Positions 45,097 to 53,770 of a stretch of DNA of 64,000 nucleotides are shown here, piece by piece; the first letter of the stretch is position 1; each line of letters starts with the position of its first letter. Both the position numbers and the translations under genes were made by a program. Source of the stretch: Chloroflexota bacterium (GTDB lineage: Bacteria; Chloroflexota; Anaerolineae; Anaerolineales; UBA11579); assembly GCA_018662365.1 (NCBI GenBank), contig JABJGH010000006.1, positions 1 to 64,000 on the forward strand, read 5' to 3'. The notes under the pieces were generated by a model. That model saw only the letters and a program-made list of their open reading frames with translations. It was not told where the DNA came from and searched no databases.

Positions 45097-46086
45097 TTAA
45101 GCTTTTCCTAAGACCAGTGCTAATAAGGCCATTCTGACAAATAAACCATATTCCATTTGGCGAAAATAAGCGGCTCGGGAATCATCGTCAAAATCCATGC
45201 TAATTTCTCCAACACGGGGGAGGGGGTGCATGACGATCATCTTTTTCTTGGCGGCTTTCATGATTTCTGGGTCGATGATAAATGCGCCGGCCACCTTTTC
45301 ATAATCTTCTGGGTTATCAAAGCGTTCCTTTTGTACCCTAGTGACATATAGTACATCGGTCTCTGGCAGGGCTTGTTCGAGGGTGGAATGCTCGGTCTGT
45401 GAAATGCCTTTTTGGTTTAATTCTTCGATGATCTCGGGGGGCATTCTCAGAATATCTGGGGAAACGTAATGTAATTTTACATTATATAAGGAGAGTAATT
45501 GGGAGAGGGAATGAACTGTGCGTCCATATTTTAGATCGCCAACCATGGTGACGGTTAGGTTTTCGACATTACCCAATTCTTCGAGAATTGTGAGGAGGTC
45601 CAACAGGGCCTGGGTAGGATGTTCTCCGACGCCATCGCCAGCATTGAGGATTGGTTTTTTTGAATATTTCGCTGCAATTGCTGATGCGCCCTTTTCAGGG
45701 TGGCGGAGAACGATCACATCTGCATAGCATTCTAGGGTGCGGATGGTGTCTGGCAGAGTTTCACCTTTTGAAACCGATGAATACTTCACTTCATGGATTG
45801 GTATGACCGACCCGCCTAATCTTTCCATGGCTGCGGTAAAGGAAGAGGAGGTTCGTGTGGAAGGCTCATAAAAAAGGTTGGCTAAAATCTTTCCCTTTAG
45901 TAGATCAAAGGTGCCAACCCTGGCAACCATTTCCCGCATTTCAACAGCTACACCAAATATATAGGCGAGGTCTTCTTTGGAAAATTGGTTGACCGACAAT
46001 ATATCAGTGCCATAAAAACGGGCGCCGCGCTGATCGCCAAATGGCAGGTGTTGTGATGCTGACTGTTGAATATTTGATAGTGACAT
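45097..46086 (-). CDS. pyrB: Aspartate carbamoyltransferase catalytic subunit
   Basis: Joins carbamoyl phosphate and aspartate. 329 residues. [21 protein letters not shown] binds carbamoyl phosphate; [33 protein letters not shown] and [14 protein letters not shown] follow; [10 protein letters not shown] binds aspartate. No regulatory chain (pyrI) is present here. The gene is 17 bases after pyrC in the operon. Confidence 0.95.
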   Translation of the reverse strand: MSLSNIQQSASQHLPFGDQRGARFYGTDILSVNQFSKEDLAYIFGVAVEMREMVARVGTFDLLKGKILANLFYEPSTRTSSSFTAAMERLGGSVIPIHEVKYSSVSKGETLPDTIRTLECYADVIVLRHPEKGASAIAAKYSKKPILNAGDGVGEHPTQALLDLLTILEELGNVENLTVTMVGDLKYGRTVHSLSQLLSLYNVKLHYVSPDILRMPPEIIEELNQKGISQTEHSTLEQALPETDVLYVTRVQKERFDNPEDYEKVAGAFIIDPEIMKAAKKKMIVMHPLPRVGEISMDFDDDSRAAYFRQMEYGLFVRMALLALVLGKA

Positions 46087-46103
46087 TGTTTTCTCCTTGA
46101 ATA

Positions 46104-47171
46104 CTAATCCCGAATGTTTTGCCCTGAACTAGGTTTTGAAACTATTTGACCCTCTTTAAAAATTTCTTCTCCTCGTAAAATAACTTTCTTTAATCGACCT
46201 GTCATTTCCCATCCATCAAAGGGACTCCAGCCGGATTTGCTGAAAGTCTTCTTTGCATCGAAATGCCATTTTTCTTTTGTATCAATTTCAATTAACGTAT
46301 TTTCCTGGATAGGAAGGTTAAATATCATTAATGGGTTGGTATGCATTTTTTCGATAATCGTTTCTACGGTCAATCGCCCTTGGTTTGCAGCAGTGAGTAA
46401 TAAAGGAAGGGCAGTTTCCAGACCGGGGAAACCAGGGGGAGGGGATTCGCTATCTTTTTCTTCTAAGGTATGTGGGGCATGATCGGTGGCAAAACAATCG
46501 ATCACATCCATGTTTTCCCATAGGGCATCCACGTCTGAACCCTTGGCTAATCTTGGGCGGACTTCTGATCGGCCAAAACCTAAGCGGGAAAAATCTTGTT
46601 CAGAAAGGAAAAGATGATGGGGAGCCACTTCGCATGTCACACGAATTCCTTTTTCTTTAGCTAAGCGAATGAGGAGGATTTCTTCTTTTTTTGATACATG
46701 GCAAATATGAATTGAGCGATCAAACATTTCTGCCATTAGGATGGCAGCTGCCATTGTTTTTTGTTCCGCATGGACGGCGAGAGGCAACTCTTTGGGCCAT
46801 GCTTCAAAATGATGGGCCCATAAATGCATCTCATCCAATTTGAGATCCCCAAAAGTGGCATCCAGATACATTTTTAATCCGGCAGACTTCTTGGCAATCT
46901 TGGCAATCTCCGGGGCATTTTGAGGGCCAGCGCCTATAAATTGGCCCCAATCACAATATGCTTTTTGGCTTGCTATATTGGATGCCTGATCAAGGGCTTC
47001 TGCCGTGGTCACTGAAGGATTAGTATTGGGCATTGCTAATAGCATTGTGAATCCGCCAGCAATTGCGGCTTTAGTGCCCGACTCCCAATCTTCTTTATGG
47101 GTTGCGCCAGGTTCACGCATATGGACATGTACATCAATTAATCCAGGTAGTTTGATTTTAGTCATAGGCAT
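46104..47171 (-). CDS. pyrC: Dihydroorotase
   Basis: Closes carbamoyl aspartate to dihydroorotate. 355 residues; metal-binding [41 protein letters not shown] and [15 protein letters not shown] are all intact. First gene of pyrC-pyrB-pyrFE-pyrD. The ATG at 47171 directly follows the T-run of an attenuator; a second ATG at 47165 is possible. No normal ribosome-binding site is present; translation may be coupled to the leader ORF, whose TAA overlaps the start region. Confidence 0.93.
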   Translation of the reverse strand: MPMTKIKLPGLIDVHVHMREPGATHKEDWESGTKAAIAGGFTMLLAMPNTNPSVTTAEALDQASNIASQKAYCDWGQFIGAGPQNAPEIAKIAKKSAGLKMYLDATFGDLKLDEMHLWAHHFEAWPKELPLAVHAEQKTMAAAILMAEMFDRSIHICHVSKKEEILLIRLAKEKGIRVTCEVAPHHLFLSEQDFSRLGFGRSEVRPRLAKGSDVDALWENMDVIDCFATDHAPHTLEEKDSESPPPGFPGLETALPLLLTAANQGRLTVETIIEKMHTNPLMIFNLPIQENTLIEIDTKEKWHFDAKKTFSKSGWSPFDGWEMTGRLKKVILRGEEIFKEGQIVSKPSSGQNIRD

Positions 47172-47295
47172 AAAAAAAAGAGCCTATAAAAGGCTCTTTG
47201 GAATTAGTGGGCAATAAAACGGATATTTCGGCCGCTGTTTTTTGCGGCGATTTTCTGATCTTATCTAAATCCGGTTGGAATATTGATGCATTCAT
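47158..47295 (-). CDS. Leader peptide ORF of the pyr operon (PyrL-like)
   Basis: A 45-codon ORF starting 9 bases after the pyr -10 box, running through both leader hairpins and the attenuator T-run, and ending at a TAA within the pyrC start region. The length and layout are the same as in the E. coli pyrBI leader (44 residues). The peptide begins MNASIFQPDLDKIRK and ends [10 protein letters not shown]. There is no ribosome-binding site, which fits leaderless translation. Its coding status is inferred from position only. An internal ATG at 47291 opens an 8-codon alternative. Confidence 0.55.
   Translation of the reverse strand: MNASIFQPDLDKIRKSPQKTAAEISVLLPTNSKEPFIGSFFYAYD
47172..47199 (-). 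terminator. Attenuator before pyrC
   Basis: AAAGAGCCT-TTTAT-AGGCTCTTT with eight T, the last adjoining the pyrC ATG. It is an intrinsic terminator between the pyr promoter and the first pyr gene, hence an attenuator. Confidence 0.88.
47231..47248 (-). promoter_or_regulatory. Pause-type hairpin in the pyr leader
   Basis: Stem GCCGC / GCGGC with an 8-base A-rich loop, about 35 bases upstream of the attenuator. Between them lies a U-rich stretch of RNA (CCGTTTTATTG). In E. coli pyrBI a hairpin and U-rich stretch slow RNA polymerase when UTP is low. Confidence 0.55.
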
Positions 47296-47304
47296 TCTGA
47301 AAGG

Positions 47305-47332
47305 ATTTTACAGAAAATTCCCAATAAGTCAA
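47305..47332 (-). promoter_or_regulatory. Promoter of the pyr operon
   Basis: TTGACT (47332-47327), 16-base spacer, TAAAAT (47310-47305). The transcript would begin near 47298, just before the leader ORF. Confidence 0.75.
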
Positions 47333-47345
47333 GGAGATTGTCCTT

Positions 47346-47954
47346 TTAACTGATGACTTTGAAGATACAGTGGTGAGAATCTCCCGGATTTCGGGAACAT
47401 TTATCAATCATTTTTACATTATTTTCTACCAAATCTTCGATCAGATAAGTGTCCATTTCACATAATTCGGTATTATTTTCTGCCAATTCAGGGTAGGGAC
47501 AATTCCCAAGAAAAATTCTGGGGGAATCAGAATGTGCCTCCCAATGAGACTTATAACCTAGCTCGTTTAACCTTTGGACAGCGGTGCCGAGCCGAAGTGT
47601 GATGGATTGATTTTCGTTTGATTCTTTTGCGCCCAATTGAGTGGCTAGCTTTCTGAGCTGGACCTCTTTTTGTTTTTTGGATCGGTGATCGGTGATGGTG
47701 CTGATTAGGGCAGTGGAAAGATTGACCAGTCCTTGTTCTTTAGACTGTTTTATGGGCATATAAATCAAGTTTGGACGTCCCCTTCCATCTGCATCGGAAC
47801 GCCCAACCACTTCAATTTTATGGTCTTCTTCTAATACGTTTAGGTGATGTCGCACATTGGCGGGGGTCATTTGAAAGACATGACTTAATTCCAGTGCGGT
47901 GGATTGATAGTTGTTGTCCAAATAGTCTAAAATACGTTGGCGGGTATTTTGCAT
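47346..47954 (-). CDS. Winged-helix regulator with C-terminal Cys cluster (SufR-like)
   Basis: 202 residues. N-terminal winged helix (ILDYLDNNYQSTALELSHVFQMTPANVRHHLNVLEED) and a C-terminal half with LGNCPYPELAENNTELC and KCSRNPGDSHHCIF: four Cys spaced as in the SufR-type Fe-S-sensing regulators. It likely binds an Fe-S cluster and represses when the cluster is loaded. It is divergent from iscX-nuo, with a large inverted repeat in the shared region. -10 TATACT lies six bases before the ATG, with TTGCTT 17 bases further, so the mRNA appears leaderless and probably autoregulated. Confidence 0.85.
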   Translation of the reverse strand: MQNTRQRILDYLDNNYQSTALELSHVFQMTPANVRHHLNVLEEDHKIEVVGRSDADGRGRPNLIYMPIKQSKEQGLVNLSTALISTITDHRSKKQKEVQLRKLATQLGAKESNENQSITLRLGTAVQRLNELGYKSHWEAHSDSPRIFLGNCPYPELAENNTELCEMDTYLIEDLVENNVKMIDKCSRNPGDSHHCIFKVIS

Positions 47955-47969
47955 ATAAAAAGTATAATC

Positions 47970-48001
47970 GAAAATATTTAATTAAGCAAATAAATATTTT
48001 C
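47970..48001. promoter_or_regulatory. Inverted-repeat operator candidate
   Basis: GAAAATATTT, 12-base spacer, AAATATTTTC: a perfect 10-base inverted repeat. It covers the -35 and spacer of the regulator's promoter and lies 13 bases before the iscX -35. A dimeric repressor here would control its own gene and perhaps the divergent iscX-nuo operon. Very AT-rich, so chance is not excluded. Confidence 0.55.
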
Positions 48002-48014
48002 TTTAATAAGTACA

Positions 48015-48043
48015 TTGACCCATTTAGAACCCAGAAGTATAAT
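48015..48043 (+). promoter_or_regulatory. Promoter of iscX-nuoB-nuoCD-nuoI
   Basis: TTGACC (48015-48020), 17-base spacer, perfect TATAAT (48038-48043). The iscX ATG is only eight bases past the -10, so the mRNA should have almost no leader. Confidence 0.85.
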
Positions 48044-48051
48044 CTGGACTG

Positions 48052-48264
48052 ATGGATCAACCTTTGTATTGGGATGCAGTTTTTGAAATTGCGCTGGCAT
48101 TAATAGCCAAGTTCCCTGAAGAAGATTTAGAGGAAGTTTCACTGTTACAAATCTTCGAATGGACATTGGCATTGCCAAATTTTAAGGATGATCCGGAACT
48201 GGCGAATGACGATATATTGTTATCGATTTACCAAGAATGGTATGAGGAGAAAAATCCGATATGA
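48052..48264 (+). CDS. iscX: Fe-S assembly protein IscX
   Basis: 70-residue acidic protein. [40 protein letters not shown] and [21 protein letters not shown] cover the whole IscX fold (YfhJ). In enteric bacteria IscX binds IscS and iron and tunes Fe-S assembly. Here it is the first gene of the complex I module rather than in an isc operon. It overlaps nuoB by four bases (ATGA). Confidence 0.93.
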   Translation: MDQPLYWDAVFEIALALIAKFPEEDLEEVSLLQIFEWTLALPNFKDDPELANDDILLSIYQEWYEEKNPI

Positions 48265-48893
48265 CAGACGAAAAAACCATTGAAGTTCCAGATGAAATGC
48301 GCGCTCAAGTTGCCTTAACCAATATGGCAGACTTAGTGAAAGGCAATCTTTTGGATAAGCCCTATAACTGGGGCCGCCGTAATTCTATATGGCCAATGAT
48401 GTTTGGCTTGGCATGCTGCGCAATTGAAATGATCGCGACAGCTGCAAGCCGATATGATATGGCAAGATTTGGGATGGAAGTCATGCGCCCAAGTCCGCGT
48501 CAATCAGATATGCTCATTGTTTCGGGCACGGTAACCAAGAAAATGGTTCCCCAAATTGTGCGTCTTTATAACCAGATGCCAGAGCCAAAGTATGTGGTGG
48601 CGATGGGTGCTTGTGCTTCTGGCGGGGGACCCTTTAAGGAAGGCTATAACGTTGTAGCGGGCATTGATAAGTATATCCCTGTGGATGTATATATTTCAGG
48701 TTGCCCTCCAACCCCACAAGCCTTACTTAATGGATTTATGAAATTACAAGAAAAAATCGATTCTCAATCAATCAATCGAGAACGATGGTACGACAAAGAG
48801 GATCCAATTGAAGCCCTCCCCGTACCTGTTTTAGGTCCAGATATTATGGATCCTCGAGATTATGCAATGATTACTAAACAGGCAAAGGCGTAA
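48261..48893 (+). CDS. nuoB: NADH-quinone oxidoreductase subunit B
   Basis: 210 residues; carries cluster N2, the final Fe-S cluster before quinone. LACCAIEM with the tandem Cys, [46 protein letters not shown] complete the site. N-terminal extension of about 30 residues and a C-terminal acidic extension. GAGGAG lies 11 bases before the ATG inside iscX. It is followed by nuoCD after three bases. Confidence 0.95.
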   Translation: MTDEKTIEVPDEMRAQVALTNMADLVKGNLLDKPYNWGRRNSIWPMMFGLACCAIEMIATAASRYDMARFGMEVMRPSPRQSDMLIVSGTVTKKMVPQIVRLYNQMPEPKYVVAMGACASGGGPFKEGYNVVAGIDKYIPVDVYISGCPPTPQALLNGFMKLQEKIDSQSINRERWYDKEDPIEALPVPVLGPDIMDPRDYAMITKQAKA

Positions 48894-48896
48894 AAG

Positions 48897-50642
48897 ATGA
48901 CTGAAGAATTAGTGGTTACTCTGTCTGCTTTGGAAACACGTTTTCCAGATGTTGTAAAAAAAGATGAACGCAAAGGCTACGAAGGTTTTTTGGTAGATAC
49001 CAAAAATTTGGTGGAAGTTGCCACGGTAATACGTGATGAACTCGGATATGACTATCTTTCATCTGTGACGGGTGTGGATTACCTCGAAGAAGAATTATTG
49101 GAAGTTGTTTACCATTTTTATCGATCGACCGGTGGTAAATCTTTAGTCTTGAGTGTGCAAGTTCCTCGCAAAAAGGCTGTTGTTCCTTCTTTATATGATC
49201 TTTTCATCAGTGCTGATTTCCAGGAGCGAGAAGCCTGGGATTTGTACGGCATCAAATTTGAAGGTCACCCTGATCTTCGCCGCATTTTAATGTGGGAAGG
49301 TTTTGAAGGTTTTCCAATGCGGAAGGATTATCAAGAAGCATTTTTTGTGGAAGATCAAAAACCTTTCGCAAATCGATGGCCTGAAGGAAAAGTATTCCGA
49401 AGTGAAGATGAAAACCAATTTGGAAAAAATGTTCAGTATCCTAAGGGATTTGATAAACCTAAGAAATGGGATCCTGAAGAGGAAGATCTGCTCTATGCTG
49501 GTTTACAAGAATTAGGCAAAAAGGATAGCGGAGACTTGGCTACGGATCATGTGGTGGTCAATATGGGTCCTCAACATCCTTCTACCCATGGTGTGTTTCG
49601 AATGGCGGTGGTTTTGGACGGGGAACGAATTGTTGCTCTAAAACCAGTAATGGGCTATTTACATCGCAACCATGAGAAAATTGGTGAGCGAAATACTTAT
49701 TTGCATAATATTCCGTTTACAGATCGTTTAGATTATCTCTCTTCAATGGTCAATAATCACGGGTATGTTTTGGCCGTAGAAAAGTTGCTTGGTAAAAAAG
49801 GTGCAGTTCCAGAAAGAGCTGAATATATCCGAGTGATCATGTCGGAACTTACTCGCGTAAGTAATCACCTTTGGGCAATTGGATTTTTACTAAATGACCT
49901 GGGTGCATTCTTTACACCATCACTTTATGCGATTGAAGAAAGAGAATTGATCTTAGATATTTTCGAGGCCACAACCGGCGCTCGAATGATGAATAATTAT
50001 TTCCGCTTTGGTGGCGTTGCTCGAGATTTCCCACCTGGTGTATTGGAAAAATTAAACAGCATCGTTTTTGAACGACTTCCTCGAAAGGTAGATGAATTGG
50101 ATGTCTATCTTACTGATAATGAAGTAGTTGCCTCCAGAACCAAGGGTGTGGGTGTTCTCTCCCCTGAAGAAGCGATCGCACATGGTGTGGGTGGTCCGGT
50201 ATTGCGAGCATCGGGTGTGCCATACGATGTTCGAAGAGCAGATCCATACAGTATCTATGACCGCTTTGATTTTGATGTGGCTGTTCGATATCATGGGGAC
50301 TGCTATGACCGATATATTATTCGTATTGACGAGATCAGACAAAGCCTACGTATTTTACAGCAGGCCTTAAAGGATATTCCCGAAGGCCCGGTTTTGTTAA
50401 AGAATCCATATAATATCCGTGTGCCTGAAGGTGAGTCTTATGGCCGAGTTGAAGCCCCAAAAGGCGAGCTGGGATTTTATATCGTTTCAGATGGTACTGC
50501 TAATCCTTACCGATACCACGTACGTGCTCCTTCGTTTGTCAATTTGACGGCTTTGGAGAAAATGTGTGTGGGTCAGTTGGTGGCGGATGCGGTCGTTGTG
50601 CTAGGTTCGATTGATATTGTTCTTGGCGAGGTTGACCGCTAG
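48897..50642 (+). CDS. nuoCD: NADH-quinone oxidoreductase subunit C/D fusion
   Basis: 581 residues: NuoC (about 1-165; [25 protein letters not shown]-like [36 protein letters not shown]) joined to NuoD (about 205-581; [53 protein letters not shown]). NuoD lacks the hydrogenase-type Cys pair at its end, as in complex I. The fusion is known from several bacterial groups. The next gene, nuoI, is 27 bases on. Confidence 0.95.
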   Translation: MTEELVVTLSALETRFPDVVKKDERKGYEGFLVDTKNLVEVATVIRDELGYDYLSSVTGVDYLEEELLEVVYHFYRSTGGKSLVLSVQVPRKKAVVPSLYDLFISADFQEREAWDLYGIKFEGHPDLRRILMWEGFEGFPMRKDYQEAFFVEDQKPFANRWPEGKVFRSEDENQFGKNVQYPKGFDKPKKWDPEEEDLLYAGLQELGKKDSGDLATDHVVVNMGPQHPSTHGVFRMAVVLDGERIVALKPVMGYLHRNHEKIGERNTYLHNIPFTDRLDYLSSMVNNHGYVLAVEKLLGKKGAVPERAEYIRVIMSELTRVSNHLWAIGFLLNDLGAFFTPSLYAIEERELILDIFEATTGARMMNNYFRFGGVARDFPPGVLEKLNSIVFERLPRKVDELDVYLTDNEVVASRTKGVGVLSPEEAIAHGVGGPVLRASGVPYDVRRADPYSIYDRFDFDVAVRYHGDCYDRYIIRIDEIRQSLRILQQALKDIPEGPVLLKNPYNIRVPEGESYGRVEAPKGELGFYIVSDGTANPYRYHVRAPSFVNLTALEKMCVGQLVADAVVVLGSIDIVLGEVDR

Positions 50643-50669
50643 GTAACTACCGGAGATATGGAGTAGATT

Positions 50670-51320
50670 ATGTACGGAAAAGGTATATTTAAAGGAATGT
50701 GGGTGACCCTGAAACATTTTGTGGCCACTTTTACAGATGATTTTAGAATGATCGGCCGAAAATATAATAAGGCTGAGGGCATTGAATACCGAATGAGCAA
50801 AGATGTGAAAGGCATTTTTTCAATTCAGTATCCTGAAGAAAAAATGCCTGTCCCTGAAGAATTTAGGTTCATCCCATTCTTGTTATATGATACAAATGAG
50901 GACGGCACAGAACAAATTCGTTGTACTTCTTGCGGGATTTGCGCAAAAGTCTGTCCACCCCAATGTATTTGGATCGAGCAAACTACAAATCCAGACACTG
51001 GTCGACCGGTTCCCGAACCCGTTGAGTTCTTCGTTGATATTGATATTTGTATGAACTGTGGATATTGTGCTGAGTATTGTCCTTTCGATGCGATTAAAAT
51101 GGATCATGATTATGAAATGGCCTCATTTGACCGCATAGATGCACATATTTTTAATAAAGAGAAATTATTAAAACCAGCAGAATATTATGCTGAAATAAGA
51201 CCGCTGAATTGGGAACGAGAAGAAATAATTCGGAAAGAAAAAGCAGAGAAAAAGAAAGCTGCTGAAGCCGCAAAAGCCGCAAGGGCTGCTGCAAAAGCCG
51301 AAGCTGCTGGCGCTGAATAG
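50670..51320 (+). CDS. nuoI: NADH-quinone oxidoreductase subunit I (2x[4Fe-4S])
   Basis: 216 residues with two ferredoxin motifs, CTSCGICAKVCPPQC and CMNCGYCAEYCP, for clusters N6a and N6b. N-terminal helix GMWVTLKHFVATF. The C-terminal 40 residues are a Lys/Ala/Glu helix (EKKKAAEAAKAARAAAKAEAAG) not usual in NuoI. A terminator follows, so the operon ends here with no membrane subunits (A, H, J-N) and no NADH module (E, F, G). Confidence 0.95.
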   Translation: MYGKGIFKGMWVTLKHFVATFTDDFRMIGRKYNKAEGIEYRMSKDVKGIFSIQYPEEKMPVPEEFRFIPFLLYDTNEDGTEQIRCTSCGICAKVCPPQCIWIEQTTNPDTGRPVPEPVEFFVDIDICMNCGYCAEYCPFDAIKMDHDYEMASFDRIDAHIFNKEKLLKPAEYYAEIRPLNWEREEIIRKEKAEKKKAAEAAKAARAAAKAEAAGAE

Positions 51321-51354
51321 GATTTCGATCTACATCTAATCAACTAAAGTTTAC

Positions 51355-51390
51355 GCCAGCGGGCGGACGATTGCTCACTCGCTGGTTTTT
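51355..51390 (+). terminator. Intrinsic terminator after nuoI
   Basis: GCCAGCG, 18-base loop, CGCTGGTTTTT. It closes the iscX-nuo operon. Confidence 0.75.
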
Positions 51391-51403
51391 GTAAAAATAG
51401 CTT

Positions 51404-51718
51404 ATGTCGAATAATGATACAGAATTAATATTTCCCGCCCGGGTCATCTCTGAGTTAGAAGTTGAACGAGGAAAGGCCTGGAAGGAATTGATTACGAGAG
51501 TTTTGAGCAAGGACCCAGCTGATAACGAACATCTGGCCTTCATTTTGATGATGGCGAAATTAAATGGCTGTAATACTTGTAGTTCAGACTCGTTTAGGGC
51601 AATGAGGGGGTGTACTCAGTGCTCCTTACAAAACGTCCGTCGATTTAAAGACGATGATAAAAAACTAGTTAAATTATTTGATAAAGCTCTTATTGAAATT
51701 AATAAAAGCTTTGATTAA
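51404..51718 (+). CDS. Conserved-looking Cys-rich small protein
   Basis: 104 residues, function unknown. LEVERGKAWKELITRVLS at the start, then LAFILMMAKLNGCNTCSSDSFRAMRGCTQCSLQNVRRFKDDD with four Cys as NGCxxC and RGCxxC, a possible metal or Fe-S site. I have a memory of similar proteins in Chloroflexota but cannot name the family. No ribosome-binding site is seen, and TAAAAA lies close to the ATG. It stands between complex I genes and mrp, both Fe-S related. Confidence 0.7.
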   Translation: MSNNDTELIFPARVISELEVERGKAWKELITRVLSKDPADNEHLAFILMMAKLNGCNTCSSDSFRAMRGCTQCSLQNVRRFKDDDKKLVKLFDKALIEINKSFD

Positions 51719-51741
51719 GGGATAAAAAGAGAGTTCTTAGA

Positions 51742-52830
51742 ATGGTAACTGAAATAAAAAATGAAAATGTATTGGCAGCGATCAGCAAAGTAAAAGATCC
51801 TGCATTGAATAAAAGTTTGGTTTCCGCATTTTTAGTTCGGGATATTGCGATCGAGGGAGAGAAGGTAAGTCTTACCTTGGTATTGATTTCCCCCGAGCAT
51901 CCCTTTAAAGAACAAATGGTGGAGGAACTGAAAACCGCCATTCTGGGAATTGAGGGAGTGAAAGAAGCGAAGATCAATTCGGTTGTGGAAGTCCCCACAG
52001 ATGCGAAAGTACAAAACAAAAATGATACCAAGATCAAAAATGTGATCGCGGTGGCATCTGGAAAGGGCGGGGTTGGCAAAAGCACCGTTTCGGTGAATAT
52101 CGCGGTGGCATTAGCGAAGACCGGGGTTAAAGTGGGTCTGATGGACGCTGACCTTTACGGACCGAATATTCCGATTATGATGGGTGTAGAAAGATTAGCT
52201 GCAAACCCGAGCGAAGAAGGACGAATATCCCCTGCAGAAGCCCATGGGGTAAAGATGATTTCGATCGGTTTTATGGTTCCCCCTGATCAACCCATCGTTT
52301 GGCGTGGGCCAATGCTCCATACGGCTATTCGACAATTTATTGAAGATGTGGATTGGGGAGAAATTGACTACTTGGTGGTGGATCTTCCCCCAGGAACCGG
52401 CGATACCCAATTAAGCTTGGCACAGACTTTGTCAGTTACGGGAAGTGTAATCGTTACTCTACCTCAACAGGTTTCGCTAGATGATGCTCGGAGAGGTTTA
52501 GAAATGTTCCGCCAACTCCAGATTCCGATCTTTGGGGTAGTTGAAAATATGAGTTATTTAGAAATGCCCGATGGGGAACGAGTGGATGTGTTTGGAGCGG
52601 GTGGCGGAGAAAAATTGGCGGAAGAGGCTGATGTGCCATTCATGGGTGCGATACCGATGGATCCCGCAATAAGAAAGGGTGGAGATAGCGGAATGCCGAT
52701 CGTACTTTCCAGACCAGATTCAGTTGTATCCAAGGTGATTACCGAAATTGCATATCAAACTGCCTTGCGTTCAAGTGTTTTAGCGATTAAAAATCAATCA
52801 GGATCGATACCGATAAATATCGTAGGATAG
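51742..52830 (+). CDS. mrp: Mrp/NBP35-family Fe-S carrier ATPase
   Basis: 362 residues. N-terminal MIP18/DUF59-like domain (residues 1-85), then a P-loop ATPase: VASGKGGVGKSTVSVNIAVALA, LMDADLYGPNIPIMMG, VVDLPPGTGDTQLSL. Family knowledge: it carries Fe-S clusters to target proteins and, in some systems, helps assemble complex I. The usual CxxC near the C-terminus is not obvious, so cluster binding is uncertain. It lies 23 bases after the small Cys-rich gene and 10 before ricT. Confidence 0.93.
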   Translation: MVTEIKNENVLAAISKVKDPALNKSLVSAFLVRDIAIEGEKVSLTLVLISPEHPFKEQMVEELKTAILGIEGVKEAKINSVVEVPTDAKVQNKNDTKIKNVIAVASGKGGVGKSTVSVNIAVALAKTGVKVGLMDADLYGPNIPIMMGVERLAANPSEEGRISPAEAHGVKMISIGFMVPPDQPIVWRGPMLHTAIRQFIEDVDWGEIDYLVVDLPPGTGDTQLSLAQTLSVTGSVIVTLPQQVSLDDARRGLEMFRQLQIPIFGVVENMSYLEMPDGERVDVFGAGGGEKLAEEADVPFMGAIPMDPAIRKGGDSGMPIVLSRPDSVVSKVITEIAYQTALRSSVLAIKNQSGSIPINIVG

Positions 52831-52840
52831 TTGGTGCCAA

Positions 52841-53761
52841 ATGGATAAAAAAATCGTAGGTATTCGTTTTCAAAAGGTGGGCAAGCTTTACCATTTTGAT
52901 GCAACACGAAACCCCGCACTCATGCCGGGAGACTTTGCTATTGTAAAGACAGCCAGGGGCACCCAATTGGGGCAAGTAATGGGGATCATTGAGGATCCCT
53001 CTCCACCTCCACGGGGAACTTGGAAACGAATAGAACGCATAGCTACGGCAAATGATCTTCTTTTGCGTCAATCATATGAGAAGAAAGAATTGGAAGCGAT
53101 GATTTTTTGTCGGGCAAAGGCATCTGAACATGGCTATGAGGGTTTAAAGATCGTTAAAGCTGAGTTTGACTTTGAAGGGGATAATTTGTTACTTCTTTAT
53201 AACACTGAGGGAGAAGAAGAAGTAAAGTTAAACCCAATAAGCAAGGAAATGAAAAAAGAGTATCCAAATATCAAAATAGAGTTTCGCCGAATTGGACCGA
53301 GGGATGTGGCTAAGGTTATCGGTGGTATGGGCGTATGTGGTTTAGAAGCTCGCTGCTGTTCTACCTTTCTTACCGAATTTAGTCCAATTTCAATCAAGAT
53401 GGCCAAAGCACAAGGAATTTCATTAGATCCATCAGAAATTACCGGGATGTGTGGAAGATTGCGATGCTGTTTGATCTATGAATATGAGCAATATGTTGTA
53501 GCTCGAAAGGTGCTTCCCAAAAGAGGTAAAAAAGTTGTGACACCTCTGGGGACCGGGAAAGTGATCGACCTAAACCCGTTGAAAGAAACCGTGATCGTTC
53601 GGATAGAAGATCAAGACCGCACAAGAGCGGAGTTTATGAGACATGAAATTGAACCCTGGAATGAATTAGAAGCCTTACGCAGAAAATCTGAGGCTCCTTG
53701 TGATAAACATGAGGGTGGGGGATGTGATTGTGGTAGAGCTGGGAAGGAAAAGAAAAATTAG
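52841..53761 (+). CDS. ricT: PSP1-domain protein RicT (YaaT)
   Basis: 306 residues of the PSP1 domain family. VGIRFQKVGKLYHFDA at the start; Cys-rich GVCGLEARCCSTFLTEFSPISIKMAKAQ and GMCGRLRCCLIYE are the RicT core. In Bacillus RicT forms an Fe-S-containing complex with RicA and RicF that affects mRNA processing. The extreme C-terminus adds another Cys/His-rich tail (CDKHEGGGCDCG). Partner genes are not seen here. Ten bases after mrp, same operon. Confidence 0.92.
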   Translation: MDKKIVGIRFQKVGKLYHFDATRNPALMPGDFAIVKTARGTQLGQVMGIIEDPSPPPRGTWKRIERIATANDLLLRQSYEKKELEAMIFCRAKASEHGYEGLKIVKAEFDFEGDNLLLLYNTEGEEEVKLNPISKEMKKEYPNIKIEFRRIGPRDVAKVIGGMGVCGLEARCCSTFLTEFSPISIKMAKAQGISLDPSEITGMCGRLRCCLIYEYEQYVVARKVLPKRGKKVVTPLGTGKVIDLNPLKETVIVRIEDQDRTRAEFMRHEIEPWNELEALRRKSEAPCDKHEGGGCDCGRAGKEKKN

Positions 53762-53770
53762 GAGTTTATT

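Noticed and set aside
47172-47199. The hairpin before pyrC as a plain terminator of the upstream regulator gene.
   Set aside because: A good promoter (47332-47305) lies between that gene and the hairpin, so the hairpin is in the pyr leader.
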